Shown here: positions 63,891-64,000 of the stretch, in pieces
Numbering within the stretch: position 1 is the stretch's first letter
Layout: each line of letters starts with the position of its first letter
DNA from: Glandiceps talaboti
Lineage: Eukaryota; Hemichordata; Enteropneusta; Spengelidae
Length of the DNA: 64,000 nt
Direction of reading: 5' to 3'
Assembly (NCBI RefSeq): GCF_964340395.1
Contig: NC_135551.1
Location: 18,428,503 to 18,492,502 of the forward strand
The notes under the pieces: generated by a model
What the model saw: only the letters and a program-made list of their open reading frames with translations
What the model was told of the DNA's origin: nothing
The model's database searches: none
Translations under genes and position numbers: made by a program

Positions 63891-64000
63891 CATTTACATG
63901 CACTTATCAAGCACTGATCCATGTTGAAATTCTTGTATATGTATGTAAGTATGTAAGTATGTAAGCATGTTAGTATGTTTACACTCGTTCGTCATTCACA

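Overview
This window is animal (metazoan) nuclear DNA, most likely from a marine invertebrate. It is AT-rich and has split genes with GT-AG introns and phase-consistent exons. It is packed with microsatellites, LINEs, Penelope-like elements and short inverted-repeat elements. Nothing is bacterial: no operons, CRISPR arrays or rRNA. I cannot name the species. A lophotrochozoan or an invertebrate deuterostome both fit, and this is inference only.

Three host genes and the end of a fourth could be rebuilt exon by exon. (1) Positions 316-941 hold the last two exons of a multicopper oxidase (MCO-A). (2) Positions 4342-21090 hold a complete tandem paralogue (MCO-B) with 13 exons. The exon lengths sum to 2196 nt (731 aa), with a signal peptide, all four copper motifs and a hydrophobic C-terminus. 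(3) Positions 35036-26137 (minus strand) hold an 8-exon gene of 279 aa for a secreted protein with two C-type lectin domains, both with EPN and WND motifs. (4) Positions 59550-63890 (plus strand) hold its head-to-head paralogue with one active lectin-domain coding path and a decayed relic of the other. Intergenic and intronic space is nearly all mobile DNA.

Mobile elements by region: 11221-15928 is a very young LTR element inside MCO-B intron 6. Its LTRs are 457 bp with about one difference and it has a 4-bp target duplication. It keeps gag, a -1 frameshift site, protease and an envelope-like tail, but has no reverse transcriptase, RNase H or integrase. A Tc1/mariner transposase relic lies at 17.7-18.3 kb. 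Penelope-type sequences with hammerhead-ribozyme-like ends lie at 19.1-19.4 and 22.6-24.2 kb. An almost intact CR1/L2-like LINE at 31.85-34.97 kb ends a few bases from the splice donor of lectin exon 1. From 39.5 to 53.2 kb lies a nest of elements sitting in or bounded by TATG microsatellites. It contains an L1/Tx1-like LINE, itself interrupted by a 777-bp TIR element full of minisatellite. It also contains three fragments of an RLE-type LINE, two of them tandemly duplicated copies with the same internal inversion, five copies of a repeat of about 370 bp, and a second Penelope-like pseudogene. A 2.07-kb TIR element occupies 55.5-57.5 kb, and small foldback elements are scattered throughout.

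The two MCO genes are probably membrane-tethered extracellular oxidases. The lectins are probably secreted sugar-binding proteins. No functional link between the two families is visible beyond proximity.
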